A stretch of DNA of 64,000 bases from assembly GCF_024296665.1 (NCBI RefSeq), contig NZ_CP100762.1, positions 2,480,001 through 2,544,000 on the forward strand. Reading direction: 5' to 3'. Both the position numbers and the translations under genes were made by a program. Within the stretch, counting starts at the first letter, position 1. Each line of letters begins with the position of its first letter. The notes beneath the pieces were generated by a model. The model was not told the origin of the DNA. It worked only from the letters and a program-made list of their open reading frames with translations, and ran no database searches. This document shows positions 53,906 through 63,011 of this stretch, piece by piece. Source of the DNA: Salinilacihabitans rarus. Lineage in GTDB: Archaea; Halobacteriota; Halobacteria; Halobacteriales; Natrialbaceae.

Positions 53906-54082
53906 ATGAGTAAGTTCACCGTCACCGGTCGGTTCAAGGATCGTTCGAGCTACACGGAGTTCGAGACGGCCATCGAGGCCGAAAACGAGTCCGTCGCCCG
54001 CGAGCACGTCCTCTCGCAACTCGGCAGTCGCCACGGCGTCAAGCGCACGCAGGTCGAACTCGAGGAGGTCGCGGAACGATGA
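53906..54082 (+). CDS. rpl18a: Ribosomal protein L18Ae/LX (eL20)
   Basis: A 58-residue protein, the usual archaeal LX length. MSKFTVTGRFKDRSSYTEFE, the AENESVAREHVLSQLGSRHG helix and the ending TQVELEEVAE match the family. The ATG at 53906 is the family start. Its stop overlaps the pfdA start by 4 bp, so translation is coupled. Confidence 0.93.
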   Translation: MSKFTVTGRFKDRSSYTEFETAIEAENESVAREHVLSQLGSRHGVKRTQVELEEVAER

Positions 54083-54525
54083 GCAGCCAGCAGCAACTCC
54101 AGGAACTCTCCCAGCAGCTTCAGGAGATCCAGGAACAGATCGAGGCCCTCCAGGGGTCGGTCGAGAACATCCGCCAGCGCCAGACCGAGGTCGACGAGGC
54201 GATCGAGGCCCTCGAATCGATCGAGACGGACTCGGTCGTCCAGGTTCCCCTCGGCGGCGGCGCCTACGTCCGCGCGCGCGTCGAAGACGTCGAGGAGGTC
54301 ATCGTCGAACTCGGCGCCGACTACGCCGCGGAGTTCGAGCGCGACGGCGCCGTCGACGCCCTCGAGAACAAGAAAGACCGCCTCGACGACCGCATCGACG
54401 AGATCACCGAAGAGATCTCCGAACTCGAAGCCGAGAGCACCCAGCTCGAAGGGCAGGCCCAGCAGCTCCAGCAGCAGGCGCTCCGCCAGCAGATGCAGGG
54501 GATGCAGGGCGGAGACGAAGAGTAG
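54079..54525 (+). CDS. pfdA: Prefoldin alpha subunit
   Basis: A 148-residue co-chaperone subunit; two alpha and four beta subunits form the jellyfish-shaped hexamer that passes unfolded proteins to the thermosome. N- and C-terminal coiled coils (residues 1-50 and about 95-140, Gln- and Glu-rich) flank the central beta hairpin VVQVPLGGGAYVRARVEDVE (about 54-73), the alpha-type arrangement. Nine bases downstream, ftsY begins. Confidence 0.95.
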   Translation: MSSQQQLQELSQQLQEIQEQIEALQGSVENIRQRQTEVDEAIEALESIETDSVVQVPLGGGAYVRARVEDVEEVIVELGADYAAEFERDGAVDALENKKDRLDDRIDEITEEISELEAESTQLEGQAQQLQQQALRQQMQGMQGGDEE

Positions 54526-54534
54526 GACCGGGGC

Positions 54535-55872
54535 ATGTTCGACAACCTGAAGGAGAAGCTCGGGAGCTTCCGCGAGGAGGCCGAGGAGGCGGCCGAGGAG
54601 AACGTCGAGGCGGTCCCCGAGGAGGAACTCGCGGACGCCCCCGAAGAGAACGTCGAGGACGCCCCCGAGGGGGCCGACGCGGAGGCGGACGCGGGCGACT
54701 CGCCCGGCGCGGCCGTCGAGGCCCCGGCGGACCCCGAAGCGGCCGTCGATCCGAAGCACCCCGAGGGTGACGCCCGGCCGTCGGCTACCGATCCGTCGGC
54801 GGTCGCTGCGGAGCCCGAGACGACGGGCCGGCCCGAGTCGGACGACGAGGCGATCGGCCAGCCGGACGCCGATACCGCCGAGGCCGAACCCGAAGCCGCG
54901 CCCGGGGCGGATGCGGCCGCCGGCTCCGAACCCGAAGCGGGCGGCGACGCCGACGCGGGCGAGTCGGCCGACCCGAACGCGACGGGCTTTGGCCGCAAGG
55001 CGAAGTCGCTCGTGCGCGGGCGGTTCGTCATCGAGGAGGACGACCTCGAAGGGCCGCTGCACGAACTCGAACTCGCGTTGCTCTCGAGCGACGTCGAGAT
55101 GAGCGTCGCCGAGGAGATCCTCGACAACATCCGCGAGGAACTCGTCGGCGAGACGCGCACGTTCACCACCTCGACCGGCGCGGTCGTCGAGGAGGCGCTG
55201 CGCGAGGCCATCCTCGACGTGATCAGCGTCGGCCAGTTCGACTTCGACGAGCGCCTCGCCGTCGAGGACAAACCCGTCGTCATCATCTTCACGGGCGTCA
55301 ACGGCGTCGGGAAGACGACCTCGATCGCCAAACTCGACCGGTACCTCGAGGAGCGTGGCTACTCGACCGTGATGGCAAACGGCGACACCTACCGCGCGGG
55401 GGCCAACGAGCAGATCCGCGAGCACGCCGAGGCGCGGGACACGAGGCTCATCAGCCACGAACAGGGCGGCGACCCGGCCGCGGTGCTGTACGACGCCGTC
55501 GAGTACGCCGAGGCAAACGACGTCGACGTCGTGCTGGGCGACACGGCGGGCCGACTGCATACCGACGAGGGCCTGATGGACCAACTCGAGAAGATCGGCC
55601 GCGTCGTCGACCCCGACCTGACCCTGTTCGTCGACGAGGCGGTCGCCGGTCAGGACGCCGTCAACCGCGCCCGCGAGTTCAACGAGGCCGTCGAAACCGA
55701 CGGCGCCATCCTGACGAAAGCCGACGCCGACTCCAACGGGGGCGCGGCCATCTCGATCGCCCACGTCACCGGGAAGCCGATCCTCTTTCTGGGCGTCGGT
55801 CAGGGGTACGACGACCTCGAACGGTTCGACCCCGAGAAGATGGCCGACCGCCTGCTCGGGGACGAGGCGTAG
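54535..55872 (+). CDS. ftsY: Signal recognition particle receptor FtsY
   Basis: SRP GTPase that docks SRP-ribosome complexes at the membrane. The 445 residues start with an amphipathic helix (MFDNLKEKLGSFREE), then a long acidic, Pro/Ala-rich A-domain (about 20-145), the N domain, and the G domain with GVNGVGKTTS (G1, about 257-266), DTYRAGANEQIR, LGDTAGRLHTD (G3) and TKADADSNGG (G4). The G4 and insertion-box features mark FtsY and not SRP54. Last gene of the aIF6-to-FtsY cluster. Confidence 0.96.
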   Translation: MFDNLKEKLGSFREEAEEAAEENVEAVPEEELADAPEENVEDAPEGADAEADAGDSPGAAVEAPADPEAAVDPKHPEGDARPSATDPSAVAAEPETTGRPESDDEAIGQPDADTAEAEPEAAPGADAAAGSEPEAGGDADAGESADPNATGFGRKAKSLVRGRFVIEEDDLEGPLHELELALLSSDVEMSVAEEILDNIREELVGETRTFTTSTGAVVEEALREAILDVISVGQFDFDERLAVEDKPVVIIFTGVNGVGKTTSIAKLDRYLEERGYSTVMANGDTYRAGANEQIREHAEARDTRLISHEQGGDPAAVLYDAVEYAEANDVDVVLGDTAGRLHTDEGLMDQLEKIGRVVDPDLTLFVDEAVAGQDAVNRAREFNEAVETDGAILTKADADSNGGAAISIAHVTGKPILFLGVGQGYDDLERFDPEKMADRLLGDEA

Positions 55873-55938
55873 GGTCGCGGCCGCCGTTCGACGATCGCAC
55901 CAGACGGCTCTTGCCCGGCCCGTCACTACGTCGGTACG

Positions 55939-56649
55939 ATGTACCGACGGACGCTACTGCAGGGCGCGGCGGCGGGGACGCTCGTCGCCGCGAGCGGCTG
56001 TCTAACCGAGGCCTTCGAGGACGAGGGCGGGCCAACGGCCCTCGATCCTCCCGCCGACGGGCCGCCCGAGGGCGCGGACCTCTCCTACCCCACCCACGGG
56101 GAACCGTTCCCCGACGTGACGCTCCCGGATCCGATCGCCGGGACGACGGTCGACACCGCCGACATCGACGACGTCTTCGTCTGCACGGCGATCTACGCCT
56201 CCTGTCCGTCCGAGTGTCTGATGATGGTGAGCAGCCTCGCCGAGGTCCAGCGCGAGACGATCCGGGAGGGGATCGACGACGAGGTGACGTTCCTCGCGAT
56301 CACCTTCGACCCCGAGCGGGACACGGCCGAGGTGCTCGAAGACCACGCGAGGCTCAACCGCGTCGATCTCGAGGCGGGCAACTGGCACTACCTCCGCCCC
56401 GAGGACGCCGCGGAGGCCAAGGCGGTCGTCGAGGAGCGCCTCGGGGTCGCGTTCCAGCGCGACGGCGGTGACGCCGGGGACGCGGCCGACGAGGGGGCCT
56501 ACGACTTCACCCACCTGACGCTGACGTTCCTCGTCAACCCGGAGGGGTACGTCGAGCGCGCGTACACGGGCGATTTCACCCCGGTGCGGGGGCCGAGCGT
56601 CGAGGAAGTCTTCGAGGACGTCGTCGCGGTCCGGTCGGCGTTCGAATGA
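55939..56649 (+). CDS. SCO1/SenC-like copper-chaperone lipoprotein
   Basis: A 236-residue exported protein. The signal has RR (MYRRTLLQG) and a lipobox ending SGC (about 18-20). The thioredoxin-like SCO domain has the copper-binding CPSEC (CxxxC, about 92-96) and a conserved histidine in DFTHLTLTFLVNPEG (about 194), the third ligand. SCO proteins deliver copper to the CuA site of haem-copper oxidases or serve as thiol reductases. Its stop overlaps the next gene by 4 bp. Confidence 0.88.
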   Translation: MYRRTLLQGAAAGTLVAASGCLTEAFEDEGGPTALDPPADGPPEGADLSYPTHGEPFPDVTLPDPIAGTTVDTADIDDVFVCTAIYASCPSECLMMVSSLAEVQRETIREGIDDEVTFLAITFDPERDTAEVLEDHARLNRVDLEAGNWHYLRPEDAAEAKAVVEERLGVAFQRDGGDAGDAADEGAYDFTHLTLTFLVNPEGYVERAYTGDFTPVRGPSVEEVFEDVVAVRSAFE

Positions 56650-57470
56650 GCGTCGCGGCGGCCGTTCTCTCGACGTGCTCCGATCCGGGACTCGATCCGA
56701 CGCGCGCCGAACCGGTCGCCACGTCGGTGTTTCTCCTGATCGGCCTCCTCGGCGGGGCGCACTGTCTGGGGATGTGCGGTCCCCTCGTGACGACGTACGC
56801 CGACCGCCTGCGGGCGGCCGAGGACCCGAGACGGGACCTCCTGACGGTGCGGGCGGTCCGCCAGCACGCGCTGTTCAACCTCGGGCGGGCCGCCAGCTAC
56901 GCGTTGCTCGGCGGGCTGTTCGGCCTCGCCGGGTCGCTCGCGTTCGTCACGCCGCGGTCGGTCAGCGCCGTCGTCTCGGACGTCCACCTCGTCGCGGGGG
57001 TCCTCGTCGGCGCGCTCATCGTCGCGATGGGGCTCAACTACCTGCTCGGGCGCGGCGCGCTCGGCGGCGGCCTCGCGGCGCCGCTGCTCGGGCCGGCGCT
57101 CGGACGGCTCCAGCGACGGCTGCTCGCCCGGGTCGACGCGTGGGTCGGCGGCCCGCGGATCGTCGGCCTCGGCGCGGCCCACGGGCTGTTTCCGTGCCCG
57201 ATCACGTATCCCGCGTACCTCTACGCGTTCGTGCTCGGGTCGCCCCTCGCCGGCGCCACCTCGCTGGCCGCCCTCGGCCTCGGGACGATTCCCGCGCTCT
57301 TCCTGTACGCGACGGCGTTCCAGTCGGTGAGCGTCGAGACGCGCGCCCGCCTCCACCGGCTCCTCGGGGCCGCGTTCGTCGTCCTCGGCTACGTCCCGCT
57401 CCAGCACGGCCTCGCGGTCGTCGGCGTCGACCTCCCGCCGCTGCCGCTCCCACACTACCAGCCGCTGTGA
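56646..57470 (+). CDS. UreH/TauE-SafE-type membrane protein
   Basis: A 274-residue protein with about six membrane helices: GLLGGAHCLGMCGPLVT (about 33-49, a CxxxC at the membrane face), FNLGRAASYALLGGLFG and AAHGLFPCPITYPAYLYAF (about 178). This is the UreH-like branch of the TauE/SafE superfamily, some members of which help copper handling for cytochrome oxidase assembly. The 4-bp overlap with the SCO gene supports such a role here. Confidence 0.82.
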   Translation: MSVAAAVLSTCSDPGLDPTRAEPVATSVFLLIGLLGGAHCLGMCGPLVTTYADRLRAAEDPRRDLLTVRAVRQHALFNLGRAASYALLGGLFGLAGSLAFVTPRSVSAVVSDVHLVAGVLVGALIVAMGLNYLLGRGALGGGLAAPLLGPALGRLQRRLLARVDAWVGGPRIVGLGAAHGLFPCPITYPAYLYAFVLGSPLAGATSLAALGLGTIPALFLYATAFQSVSVETRARLHRLLGAAFVVLGYVPLQHGLAVVGVDLPPLPLPHYQPL

Positions 57471-57572
57471 ACCACCCGACGGGCGGCCGGCCCCGGGGCC
57501 GAGGTGTGGCCGCCGGACCGTTGCAGGTGCCCGCCCGGGATTCTTGTGACGGATCGTCGTACCGTCCCCGCC

Positions 57573-58418
57573 ATGGCACCGGACGAGGTTCTCGTGATCG
57601 GATCGACCGGCACCCAGGGCGGGGCGGTCGCCCGCCACCTGCTCGACCGCGGGGTCGACGTGGACGCGCTCACGCGCGACACGGACGGTCCTGCCGCCCG
57701 CGACCTCGCCGAGCGCGGCGCCGAGGTCGTCGAGGGGAACATCGCCGAGAAAAATACGATCGAGCCGCTGATCGCGGACGCCGACGGCGTCTTCCTGATG
57801 ACGAACTTCTGGGAACACGGCTACGACGACGAGGTCGATCAGGGGACGAACGTGGTCGACCTCGCCGACGAGGTCGGCGTCGACCACCTCGTCTTCTCGT
57901 CGGTCGGCGGCGCCGAGCGCGACACCGGCATCCCCCACTTCGACTCGAAGTTCGAGATCGAGGGGCTGATCGACGAGCGCGGCCTCCCCGCGACGGTCGT
58001 CCGGCCGGTCTTCTTCGCGCAGAACTTCGCGGGCTTTCGCGAGTCGATCGAGGACGGCACGCTGGCGATGGGGCTCGAACCGGGGACGCCGCTGCAGGTG
58101 CTCGACGTCGAGGACCTCGGGGCGTTCGTCGCCGAAGTCTTCGCCGACCCCGACCGGTACGTCGGCGAGGCGTTCGAACTCGCGAGCGACGAACTCACGC
58201 TGCGCGCGATGGCGGTGCGCTTTGCCGACGCGCTCGGGAGCGAGGTCCGCGCTCACCACCTGTCGATCGACGACGTTCGAGAGCACCAGGGCGAGGAGTA
58301 CGCGGTGATGTTCGAGTGGTTCAACGAGGCCGGCTACGAGTCGCCGATCGACGAGTTGCAGGCCGACCACGACGTCGCGTTCAACCGGTTCGAGGAGTAC
58401 CTCGAACGGGAGTGGTAG
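57573..58418 (+). CDS. NmrA-like NAD(P)-binding protein
   Basis: A 281-residue atypical short-chain dehydrogenase. The Rossmann motif is IGSTGTQGGAVARHLLDRG (about 9-27), followed by DADGVFLMTNFWEHG, FSSVGGAERDTGIPHFDSKF and VRPVFFAQNFAGFRES, as in NmrA/HSCARG redox-sensor proteins. The catalytic Tyr-Lys pair of true SDR enzymes is not in place, so a sensor role is as likely as an enzymatic one. The ATG at 57573 is used. Confidence 0.82.
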   Translation: MAPDEVLVIGSTGTQGGAVARHLLDRGVDVDALTRDTDGPAARDLAERGAEVVEGNIAEKNTIEPLIADADGVFLMTNFWEHGYDDEVDQGTNVVDLADEVGVDHLVFSSVGGAERDTGIPHFDSKFEIEGLIDERGLPATVVRPVFFAQNFAGFRESIEDGTLAMGLEPGTPLQVLDVEDLGAFVAEVFADPDRYVGEAFELASDELTLRAMAVRFADALGSEVRAHHLSIDDVREHQGEEYAVMFEWFNEAGYESPIDELQADHDVAFNRFEEYLEREW

Positions 58419-58442
58419 CGGCGGCCGCGGGCGACTCCCGGA

Positions 58443-59084
58443 CTAACAGACCGGCTTCGGGTTCGCGCCCATCCCTTCGAGCGTCTCGACGTACTCGCCG
58501 TAGGCGGCCTCGATCGCACCCGTAGCAGCCTCCCGGGCGCGCTCCCAGTCCCCCTCGTCCTCGCAGACCGCGTCGAGCAGGTCGGTCGCGCGCTCGCGCT
58601 GGTCGTCGAGGTCGGCCTCGAACTCCCGGAAGAGCCCCGCAGTCTCCGGGTCGGCGTCGCCGACGAAGTAGCCGATCACCTGATCTTTCGAGCGCTCGCT
58701 GGCGAGGGTCCGCCCGACGAGCGCGCCGAGGCGCTCGACGGTGTCGTCGAGGTCCCGGAGGTACCCGTGCAGCGCCGGGAGGTCGGCCGCCGCCGGGTCG
58801 TGGTCGTCGACGCGCTCGGCGACGGTCTCGTAGTGGCCGCGCTCCTCCGTGGCGGTCGCCGCGAACGCCTCGCGGGCGCCGTCGTGGGTCTCGTCGTCGG
58901 CCCACGCCTCGAAGGTCTCCCGGGCGGCGTGCTCGGCGTCGGCGGTCGCCCGGAGGACGGGTCCGGCGTCGATCTCGCCCCCGGTGGCGGCGTACAGCGA
59001 CTTGGACGACCCCAGTCGCGACAGGGCGGTGCGGTTCTCCTCGCGGACGGTCTCGACGAAACTCTCGGCGTCGGGATCGGTCAT
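58443..59084 (-). CDS. Rubrerythrin-family ferritin-like protein
   Basis: A 213-residue four-helix-bundle protein common in haloarchaea. Helices carry di-iron type residues: DAEHAARETFEAWADDE (about 49-65) and ATEERGHYETVAERVDDHD (about 78-96). There is no rubredoxin domain, so it is the erythrin-type core only; roles in peroxide or iron handling are inferred from the family. A single cysteine ends the protein (PKPVC). Confidence 0.78.
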   Translation of the reverse strand: MTDPDAESFVETVREENRTALSRLGSSKSLYAATGGEIDAGPVLRATADAEHAARETFEAWADDETHDGAREAFAATATEERGHYETVAERVDDHDPAAADLPALHGYLRDLDDTVERLGALVGRTLASERSKDQVIGYFVGDADPETAGLFREFEADLDDQRERATDLLDAVCEDEGDWERAREAATGAIEAAYGEYVETLEGMGANPKPVC

Positions 59085-59180
59085 GGACGTTCGTTCGGGG
59101 AGGCCGGAAGTTAGGCCTATCGTCGTCGACAACGGCCAGTCCCGCGGTGGCGGGCGGCCCGCCGGACCCGGCCGGTCGAG

Positions 59181-59417
59181 CTAGCGGTCGCCGTCCCGTC
59201 GACTCTCCGCGTCGGGTCGGTCCGGGCTGACCAACCAGCCGAGAAACAGGACGATCGCACCGAGGAGGACGACCACCAGAAACAGTTCCGCGACGACTTG
59301 GAGCCCTCCGTAGCCGCCGTCGACGCTGATGAACCCCGCCGCGAGGACGACGATCGTCACCACGAGCAGTTGGTTCGTCGCCGTGCGACTCGAGAGCCAC
59401 GAGTTCTCGTCGGCCAT
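59181..59417 (-). CDS. Small two-span membrane protein
   Basis: A 78-residue protein with two membrane helices (NQLLVVTIVVLAAGFISV, about 15-32, and LQVVAELFLVVVLLGAIVLF, about 39-58) and a charged C-terminal tail. No family recognised. The ATG at 59417 is chosen because upstream in-frame sequence is Pro/Arg-rich and uncharacteristic. Confidence 0.6.
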   Translation of the reverse strand: MADENSWLSSRTATNQLLVVTIVVLAAGFISVDGGYGGLQVVAELFLVVVLLGAIVLFLGWLVSPDRPDAESRRDGDR

Positions 59418-59520
59418 CGGTTCACCGCTCCGACGCGAACGCGGTAACGGTTCCGGTTCCCGTACACTGGGTTGGCCGGAGACGGTCGAGTCGGCACACG
59501 GGTCCCCTTCGGTCACCGCT

Positions 59521-59631
59521 CCGCTACGAGGACTCCTTCACTCCGTTCGGTCCCCCTCGCCTTTCTCCACGGGTCGGCTTCGCCTCCCCGTTCCGCTACG
59601 AGGCGTCGCTCTCCGCCTCGCCTTTCTCCAC
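59521..59631. repeat. Partial duplication of the tssA 3' end
   Basis: CCGCTACGAGG occurs at 59521-59531 and 59593-59603, and CCTCGCCTTTCTCCAC at 59555-59570 and 59616-59631. The outer copy, on the minus strand, reads VEKGEGDRTE then stop, a variant of the real tssA tail VEKGEAESDAS. Confidence 0.65.
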
Positions 59632-60474
59632 CGGCGCGTTGACGAGGTTCCCCCACTCGGTCCAGGACCCGTCGTAGTTGACGGCGTCCTCGTAGCCGAG
59701 CAGTTCGTGCAGGGCGAACCACGCGACCGAGGAGCGCTCGCCGATACGGCAGTAGGCGACGGTCGTCTCGTCGCCGTCGATGCCCTCGGCGGCGTAGAGT
59801 TCCTCGAGTTCCGCGCGGCTCTTGAAGGTGCCGTCGTCGTCGGTGACGGCGGCCCACGAGATGTTCTTCGCGCCGGGGATGTGGCCACCGCGCTGGGCGG
59901 TCTCCTGCAGGCCCGGCGGGGCGAGGATATCGCCGCGGTACTCCTCGGGCGAGCGGACGTCGACCAGCGGGACGCCGCGTTCGATGGCGTTCTCGACGTC
60001 CTCGCGGTAGGCGCGGACGCTCTCGCGCGGGCCGCCGGCCTCGTACTCGACTTCGGGGTACGCCGGCACTTCGTCGGTGGTCGGGTAGCCGTTCTCCACC
60101 CAGTACTCGCGGCCGCCGTCGAGCAGGCGGACGTCGTCGTGGCCGTAGTACGTGAACTGCCAGTAGGCGTAGGCGGCAAACCAGTTCGAGTTGTCGCCGT
60201 AGAGGACGACCGTCGAGTCGTCGTCGATCCCGTGGCTGCCCAGCAGGTCCTCGAAGGCCTCCTTGTCGAGGACGTCGCGGCGGGTCTGGTCCTGTAGCTG
60301 GGTCTCCCAGTTGAACCCGACCGCGCCGGGGGCGTGTTCCGCCTCGTAGGCCTCGGTGTCGACGTCGACCTCGATCAGCCGAAGGTCGGCGTCGTCGCTC
60401 CGGAACTCGTCGAGTCGCGCCTCGACCCAGTCGGCCGAGACGAGCACGTCGTTCGCGTAATCGTCGTCTTCCAT
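59596..60474 (-). CDS. tssA: Tandem-rhodanese thiosulfate sulfurtransferase
   Basis: A 292-residue protein with two rhodanese domains. The N-terminal inactive domain includes VVLYGDNSNWFAAYAYWQF (Asp replaces the catalytic Cys); the active loop is TVAYCRIGERSSVAWF (about 239-254) with the sulfur-carrying cysteine. Rhodaneses move sulfane sulfur from thiosulfate to cyanide or biological acceptors. It is divergent from a second rhodanese gene 274 bp away; a partial copy of its 3' end lies just downstream. Confidence 0.9.
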   Translation of the reverse strand: MEDDDYANDVLVSADWVEARLDEFRSDDADLRLIEVDVDTEAYEAEHAPGAVGFNWETQLQDQTRRDVLDKEAFEDLLGSHGIDDDSTVVLYGDNSNWFAAYAYWQFTYYGHDDVRLLDGGREYWVENGYPTTDEVPAYPEVEYEAGGPRESVRAYREDVENAIERGVPLVDVRSPEEYRGDILAPPGLQETAQRGGHIPGAKNISWAAVTDDDGTFKSRAELEELYAAEGIDGDETTVAYCRIGERSSVAWFALHELLGYEDAVNYDGSWTEWGNLVNAPVEKGEAESDAS

Positions 60475-60748
60475 GTGGCCCTCACTTGGGCGGAGCCCCG
60501 TTTAGCGGCTGGCCAACCGGCCAATTCGGTCGCCGCCGATCCATATCGGAAACGCTTGCCGCGACTCGTCCGGTCCGGCACCGCGAACGGCGCCGCCGCG
60601 GGCGCGGCGGGGCCGCTCGGCGGCGAAACGCGCCGCCGCGCCGCGACGCCGGCGCCGCCGGCCGGCAAACGTTGCCTCGGGCTCGGGACGGGAGAGAGAC
60701 GTGCCGCCATCGACGCGCTGACGACCGTCGCGCCGAAGCGGGAGACCG

Positions 60749-61543
60749 ATGGACGACTCCGTCGTCGTTTCGTTCGAGTGGCTCGCCGACCGCCTCGACG
60801 ACCCGGAGGTGCGCGTCGTCGACGTACGCGACGGCTGGGAGTTCGAGGGGATCGGTCACCTGCCCGGCGCGGCGAACGTCCCGTTCGACCGGTTCCGGGA
60901 CGACGGCGACGCCGACCGGGGGACGCTCCCCGGCGCGGACGCCTTCGCGGCCCTGCTCTCGGAGGCGGGGATCGAGCGCGGGGACACGCTCGTCGCCTAC
61001 GATGACACCTTCGGCGTCTTCGCCGCGCGCTTTCTCGTCACCGCCCACGAGTACGGCCACCCCGACGTGCGACTGCTGGCGGGCGACTACAGCGCGTGGA
61101 GCCGCGAACGCGAGACGACCACGAACGCCCCCGCGTTCGAGTCGACGACGTACGAACCCGACCCGCTCGCGTCCGCGGAGAGCCCGCTGGTCGACCGCGC
61201 GGCGGTCGAGGACGCGATCGAGGAGGGCGCGTTGCCGGTCGACACTCGCGACCCCCGCGAGTTCGCGCAGGCCCATCTCCCCGGCGCGGTCCGCTTCGAC
61301 TGGCGCGAGGTCGTCGACGAGGAGCGCCGCCGGCTGCGACCCCGCGAGGAGGTCCGCGACCTGCTCGCCGACAGCGGCATCGCGCCCGACCGCCGGATCG
61401 TCCTCTACTGCAACACGGCCCGGCGGATCAGCCACACCTTCGTCGTCCTGCGGTGGCTCGGCTTCGAGGACGTCGGCTTCTACGAGGGGAGCCTCGCCGA
61501 GTGGCTCGCGGCGGACGGCGCCGTCGAGACCGGCGGCGAGTAG
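60749..61543 (+). CDS. tssB: Tandem-rhodanese sulfurtransferase
   Basis: A 264-residue tandem rhodanese. The N-terminal domain has VRVVDVRDGWEFEGIGHLPG and an Asp in the catalytic loop (LVAYDDTFGVFAARF); the active loop is IVLYCNTARRISHTF (about 215-229), with Cys at about 219. It is divergent from tssA and about 36% different in length distribution of loops, so the pair probably arose by an old duplication. The two products may differ in sulfur acceptor. Confidence 0.87.
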   Translation: MDDSVVVSFEWLADRLDDPEVRVVDVRDGWEFEGIGHLPGAANVPFDRFRDDGDADRGTLPGADAFAALLSEAGIERGDTLVAYDDTFGVFAARFLVTAHEYGHPDVRLLAGDYSAWSRERETTTNAPAFESTTYEPDPLASAESPLVDRAAVEDAIEEGALPVDTRDPREFAQAHLPGAVRFDWREVVDEERRRLRPREEVRDLLADSGIAPDRRIVLYCNTARRISHTFVVLRWLGFEDVGFYEGSLAEWLAADGAVETGGE

Positions 61544-61547
61544 GCCG

Positions 61548-62966
61548 TCAGCCGTTCGTCCCCCGCCAGTCCGGCGCCGTCGAGTACGACCGCGAGGAGA
61601 GGTCGTCGAACGCCTTCAGCACCACCTCGTTCAGCGCGGGGTGGACGTGGACCGCGTCGGCGACGGCGTCGACGGTGCCCGGCCCCGACTGGATCGTCAC
61701 GGCGACCTCGTGGATCATCGTCGCCGCCTCCGGGCCGACGACGTGACAGCCGAGGATCTCGCCGCCGCCGGGTTCGGCGAGGACCTTCACGAAGCTCTCG
61801 TCCTCGCCGAGGATCAGGCCCTTCGGCGCCGCGTCGTAGGTGACGAGCGTCGACTCGTACTCGACGCCCGCCTCGGCGAGTTCGCCCTCGGTCTCCCCGA
61901 CGCTTGCGACCTGCGGCGAGGTGAAGATGGCGTGGGGGACCCCCTCGTAGTCGACGGTCTCGCCGGCGTCGTCGAGGACGTTCGCGGCCACGACGCGGGA
62001 CTCGTAGTCTGCGACGTGCTTGAACGGGTACGCCGCGAGGACGTCCCCGAGCGCCCACACCCCGTCGGCGGTCGTCGCGAGGCGTTCGTCGACCTCGACG
62101 TGGCCCCGGTCGTCGACCTCGACGCCGGCGTTCTCGGGGTCGAGCGTGTCGGTGTTCGGCCGCCGGCCGGCGGCGACGAGCAGCGCGTCGGCCGCCACCT
62201 CCGTCTCCTCGTCGTCGCCCGCCTCGACGGCCACGGCGACGCTCCCGTCGTCGCGTTCCCGCACGGCCCGGGCCTCGTGGCCCGCGTACACCTCGCAGTA
62301 CCGGTCGATCGAGGCCGTCACGAGGTCGCTCACGTCGTCGTCCTCGCGGGGGACGAGGCGGTCGCTGCGGCCGACGATCGACACCTCGGTCCCCAGCGCG
62401 GCGAAGAAGTAGCCCAGTTCCGCGCCGATGTAGCCGCCGCCGACGATGGCGAGGCTATCGGGTCGCTCGTCGAGGTAGAGCGCGTCGTCGCTGGTGAGGT
62501 AGTCGACGTCGTCGAGGCCGTCGATCGGGGGCGCGACGGGCCGGGAGCCGACGGCGATCACCACGTCCTCGCCGCGGATCCGGTCGCCGCCGTCATCGAG
62601 TTCGACGGTGCGCTCGTCGACGAACCGGCCGGCGGTCCGGTAGCGGGTCACGCCGTCGGCGCGTTCGAGGGACTCGCGCTGGCGGTCGGCCCTGGCGTAG
62701 ACGGTGTCGTGGACCGCCTCGGTGACGGCGCCGTACTCGACCCCGCGGAGGTCGGCGTCGATCCCGAACCGGTCGGCCCGGCGGATCTCGGAGACGAGGT
62801 CGGCGCGGTGGATGAGCGCCTTCGAGGGGACACAGCCCCGGGTGACGCAGGCGCCGCCGAGCGGGCCGGGTTCGAGGACGGCCGCCTCCAGCCCGCGGTC
62901 TGCCGCCGCGGTCGCGACCTGCGAGCCCGAACCGCCGCCGAGGACGACGATGTCGTACTCCTCCAT
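61548..62966 (-). CDS. Pyridine nucleotide-disulfide oxidoreductase (low-molecular-weight-thiol reductase-like)
   Basis: A 472-residue flavoprotein disulfide reductase. The FAD motif is VVLGGGSGSQVATAA (about 7-21), the redox pair is GGACVTRGCVPSKALIHR (about 37-54), the NAD(P) motif is IVGGGYIGAELGYFFAALGT (about 170) and the C-terminal catalytic histidine lies in VHVHPALNEVVLKAF (about 442). The ending resembles mycothione and mercuric reductases. Haloarchaea use gamma-glutamylcysteine, and a bis-gamma-glutamylcysteine reductase role is plausible; dihydrolipoamide dehydrogenase is the alternative. Confidence 0.85.
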   Translation of the reverse strand: MEEYDIVVLGGGSGSQVATAAADRGLEAAVLEPGPLGGACVTRGCVPSKALIHRADLVSEIRRADRFGIDADLRGVEYGAVTEAVHDTVYARADRQRESLERADGVTRYRTAGRFVDERTVELDDGGDRIRGEDVVIAVGSRPVAPPIDGLDDVDYLTSDDALYLDERPDSLAIVGGGYIGAELGYFFAALGTEVSIVGRSDRLVPREDDDVSDLVTASIDRYCEVYAGHEARAVRERDDGSVAVAVEAGDDEETEVAADALLVAAGRRPNTDTLDPENAGVEVDDRGHVEVDERLATTADGVWALGDVLAAYPFKHVADYESRVVAANVLDDAGETVDYEGVPHAIFTSPQVASVGETEGELAEAGVEYESTLVTYDAAPKGLILGEDESFVKVLAEPGGGEILGCHVVGPEAATMIHEVAVTIQSGPGTVDAVADAVHVHPALNEVVLKAFDDLSSRSYSTAPDWRGTNG

Positions 62967-63011
62967 GGCGGCGGTACGGTCCACGGGCGCCGGCTTATAA
63001 CCCCGTCCGGC

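Noticed and set aside
60507-60522. TGGCC-AACC-GGCCA inverted repeat upstream of tssA
   Set aside because: Only 5-bp arms in very GC-rich DNA; expected by chance often enough that I do not call it a site.
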